Assembly (NCBI RefSeq): GCF_023100905.1
Contig: NZ_CP064686.1
Coordinates: forward strand, 620,001 to 684,000
Length of the DNA stretch: 64,000 bases
Reading direction: 5' to 3'
Source: Bradyrhizobium sp. 4
Lineage (GTDB): Bacteria; Pseudomonadota; Alphaproteobacteria; Rhizobiales; Xanthobacteraceae
Both the position numbers and the translations under genes were made by a program. Shown in pieces: positions 61,905 to 64,000 of this stretch (positions within the stretch are counted from its first letter, which is position 1; every line of letters starts with the position of its first letter). Under the pieces are notes generated by a model, which was not told the origin of the DNA, searched no databases, and saw only the letters and a program-made list of their open reading frames with translations.

Positions 61905-64000
61905 ATGCCGCTGCAAGGCCTTGAAAGCACGGGAATGCATTGCGCGGCATGTCAGTCGACGATCGACCCTGGCGACAGCCGGTGTCCCAATTGCGGTGCA
62001 GGCGTGCAACGTTCCGATCCCGACAGCGAACGACGGTTCGTCACGATTTTACGGGCCGATGTGATTGATTCCACCGGGCTTGTTGCCGAACTGGATCCGG
62101 AGGAGGCGGTCTCGCGCCTGGAGCCGGCCCTGGCGTCCATGAGAGGCGCGGTTCGGCAGTTCGGCGGCATCGTCAGCAAGGAGCTGGGCGATGGGCTTGC
62201 CGCGGTGTTCGGCGCCCCGATCGCGGATGACAATCATGCCCCGATGGCCTGCCACGCCGCGATCGAGCTCGTCCGCCGCGTCGCAAGCCTGGGTGACCCC
62301 GGACTTCAGGTGCGGGTCGGTCTCCACTCTGGCCATGTCGTGGCCTACATGGTCGCCAGCGAGTTCTCCAAGGTTTACGAGATCGGGGGCGCCGCCCAGC
62401 ATCTGGCCGCTCGGTTGGAGGCGGCGGCAGAGGCGAATCAGATCTACGTCTCGGAGGCCTGTCAAAAGCTCGCCGAGGGACATGTCCGGTTCGAATCATT
62501 GGGCGACAAGTCCCTGCGCGGCTTCAATCAGCCCGTGCCGGTCTACCGGATCGTGGGCGCGAGCGACCTGTCGAGCTGGCGGGTACGGCGGGCGCGTAGC
62601 GTTTCTCGCTTCGTCGATCGCACGATTGAGCGGGCTCTGCTGGAGCGCACCTCCGGAAACGCCAGGACAACCCGGCAGAGCGTCCTGCTGCTGGGCGATG
62701 CGGGTATCGGAAAATCGCGGCTTGCGCACGAGTTTGCCCAGCAGCTGAGAGCGGATGGCTGGCGGTTGATCGATGCGGAATGTAGCCCGAACCTCCAAGG
62801 CGCGCCCTTCAGCACGCTCAAGCGGCTCTTGCTCTCGATCCTGGAGGGGACAGCAAGACACCCCGGCAGTCCAAGCGATCCTCGGGACGATCTGCCGGCG
62901 ATACAACAGTGCGCCCTCGACGCAGTGCTCGACCTACCGATATCGAATCCGTACTGGGACGAGCTGGAGCCTCACGCACGGGGACAAGCGATCGCAGACG
63001 CAAGCTGTGCCCTCGTTGGAAGCCTGGCCCATCGCCAGCCAACGGTAGTCTTGCTCGAGGATCTGCACTGGATTGACCGTGCGAGCGATATCGTCGTAGC
63101 CGCCGTTGCGTCGCTACAGGCGCCCGGTCTTCTCGTGCTGTTCACCTCCCGGCCGAATGGCATGCCGGTCTGGATCGCGCGCTGTCACGCCGAGATCGTC
63201 GCGATGCGGCCCCTCGACGACGATTCGGGGTTGGCCATGCTGGCAGACATGCTTGGCTCCTCGGAGACCAACGCCGATTTGAAGAGCCGGATCATTTCTC
63301 ATACTGCCAACGTTCCCCTGTTCATCGAGGAGGTCTGCCGCGGGTTGAAGGATAGCGGCACGCTGCGTGGCCAATGGGGCGATCTTGCGCTCGTGCGTCC
63401 GATCGACGAACTCGGCATTCCCAGCAGCATCCAGGGCGTGATTGCAGCGCGCCTCGATCGGGTATCGAAGCAAGAACGGTCCATTCTGCAGATCGCCGCC
63501 ACTTTGGGGCCGAGATCGAACGAAGCCTTGCTTGAAAAGATCGCAGCCCTGTCTCGTGACGTTCTCCAGGGGTGCCTCGCGGCGCTCGATCGCGCTGAGT
63601 TGCTTGTCAGGATCGATAGCGAATTGGAGAATTCCCTGGAATTCCGGCATGAGATGGTCCGGCAGGTCACCTATGACTCGATGGTCGAAAAGGTACGCGA
63701 AGACATCCATGCGCGCGTTCTTTCGGCCCTGGAGGACAGCGAAGGCAGTGCCGACGATCCCGACAAGCTCTGCTACCACGCCACGCGGGCGAAGGATTGG
63801 GACAAGTCGTTCAGCTATGGCAGGGCTTCGGCGAGAAGATGTCTGGCGCGGTCGGCATTTGCCGATGCGGCTGACTATTTCGAGGTAGCCATGAGGTCTT
63901 TGGACATGATGCCGGCGAATCCCTTGAGGGAGGCGAGCGCCGTGGATGTTCGTATCGAGGCGCGTGCGGCATTCATTGCGTCTGGCCAGATTGCCGAATG
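61905..64000 (+). CDS. Zinc-ribbon/class III cyclase/AAA-ATPase fusion, 3' end outside window
   Basis: The frame is open from ATG 61905 to the window edge (at least 698 residues). Order: an N-terminal zinc ribbon (Cys13, 16, 27, 30), a class III cyclase domain (about 44-190) with both metal aspartates (Asp52 in RADVIDS, Asp96 in LGDGLAAVFGAP), then an AAA/STAND ATPase (Walker A GDAGIGKS about 264, Walker B VVLLEDLHWID). The remainder to the edge is helical (TPR-like). Such proteins (adenylate cyclase-ATPase fusions) are common in Bradyrhizobium and are thought to signal through cAMP or STAND oligomerisation. The C-terminus is unseen. Confidence 0.88.
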   Translation, partial: MPLQGLESTGMHCAACQSTIDPGDSRCPNCGAGVQRSDPDSERRFVTILRADVIDSTGLVAELDPEEAVSRLEPALASMRGAVRQFGGIVSKELGDGLAAVFGAPIADDNHAPMACHAAIELVRRVASLGDPGLQVRVGLHSGHVVAYMVASEFSKVYEIGGAAQHLAARLEAAAEANQIYVSEACQKLAEGHVRFESLGDKSLRGFNQPVPVYRIVGASDLSSWRVRRARSVSRFVDRTIERALLERTSGNARTTRQSVLLLGDAGIGKSRLAHEFAQQLRADGWRLIDAECSPNLQGAPFSTLKRLLLSILEGTARHPGSPSDPRDDLPAIQQCALDAVLDLPISNPYWDELEPHARGQAIADASCALVGSLAHRQPTVVLLEDLHWIDRASDIVVAAVASLQAPGLLVLFTSRPNGMPVWIARCHAEIVAMRPLDDDSGLAMLADMLGSSETNADLKSRIISHTANVPLFIEEVCRGLKDSGTLRGQWGDLALVRPIDELGIPSSIQGVIAARLDRVSKQERSILQIAATLGPRSNEALLEKIAALSRDVLQGCLAALDRAELLVRIDSELENSLEFRHEMVRQVTYDSMVEKVREDIHARVLSALEDSEGSADDPDKLCYHATRAKDWDKSFSYGRASARRCLARSAFADAADYFEVAMRSLDMMPANPLREASAVDVRIEARAAFIASGQIAE

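Overview
The window looks like chromosomal DNA of a Bradyrhizobium-type alphaproteobacterium. The reasons are high GC, an Irr-type iron control element in front of an mbfA-like gene, alphaproteobacterial protein families (DUF1127, PrtD-type exporter, BTLCP protease, CHASE2 cyclase), and several families of palindromic intergenic repeats of the kind common in that genus. There is no phage, integrase, transposase or CRISPR array. The genus is an inference from these features, not from a database search.

Layout. 1-3.4 kb: the 3' end of an AMP-forming acyl-CoA synthetase, a branched-chain amino-acid type binding protein and a periplasmic LprI-like protein. 3.4-16.5 kb: a putative surface-adhesin module, made of a LapG-like periplasmic cysteine protease, a divergent 3108-residue FecR/VCBS/beta-repeat/RTX protein and a CHASE2 adenylate cyclase. 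16.6-25.8 kb: a peptide-type ABC transporter locus with two divergent binding proteins, two permeases and two ATPases, with an AtzG-like small protein and an amidase translationally coupled between the ATPases. 25.9-29.5 kb: a GlsB/YeaQ-type membrane protein and a type I secretion ATPase plus HlyD adaptor that could export the giant protein; no TolC or LapD is in the window. 29.7-33.1 kb: AMP nucleosidase, a small DUF1488-like protein and a polytopic GT-C-like membrane protein.

33-59.4 kb is a dense catabolic stretch: zinc alcohol dehydrogenase, acyl-CoA dehydrogenase, four quinone-reductase or SDR enzymes (two of the SDRs lacking normal catalytic residues), enoyl-CoA hydratase, a Rieske ferredoxin with two amidohydrolases, an amidase with an NTF2-like protein, an epoxide hydrolase, two paralogous metallo-beta-lactamase-fold hydrolases, a beta-lactamase-like serine hydrolase, a GST, an FAH-family enzyme, a GMC oxidoreductase and a coniferyl-type aldehyde dehydrogenase. 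This suggests turnover of fatty, aromatic or plant-derived compounds. Within it sit housekeeping genes (CinA, CvpA, MbfA), a DUF1127 protein and a LysR regulator.

59.4-64 kb: an initiator tRNA-Met with its terminator, a haloacetate-dehalogenase-like hydrolase with an altered halide pocket, an orphan hypothetical gene, and the 5' part of a zinc-ribbon/cyclase/AAA-ATPase fusion that runs off the window.

The best candidates for a less-described system are the LapG-like protease/giant FecR-RTX adhesin/type I exporter module and the AtzG-like/amidase pair inside a peptide transporter operon. The iron-controlled mbfA promoter is the clearest regulatory element.
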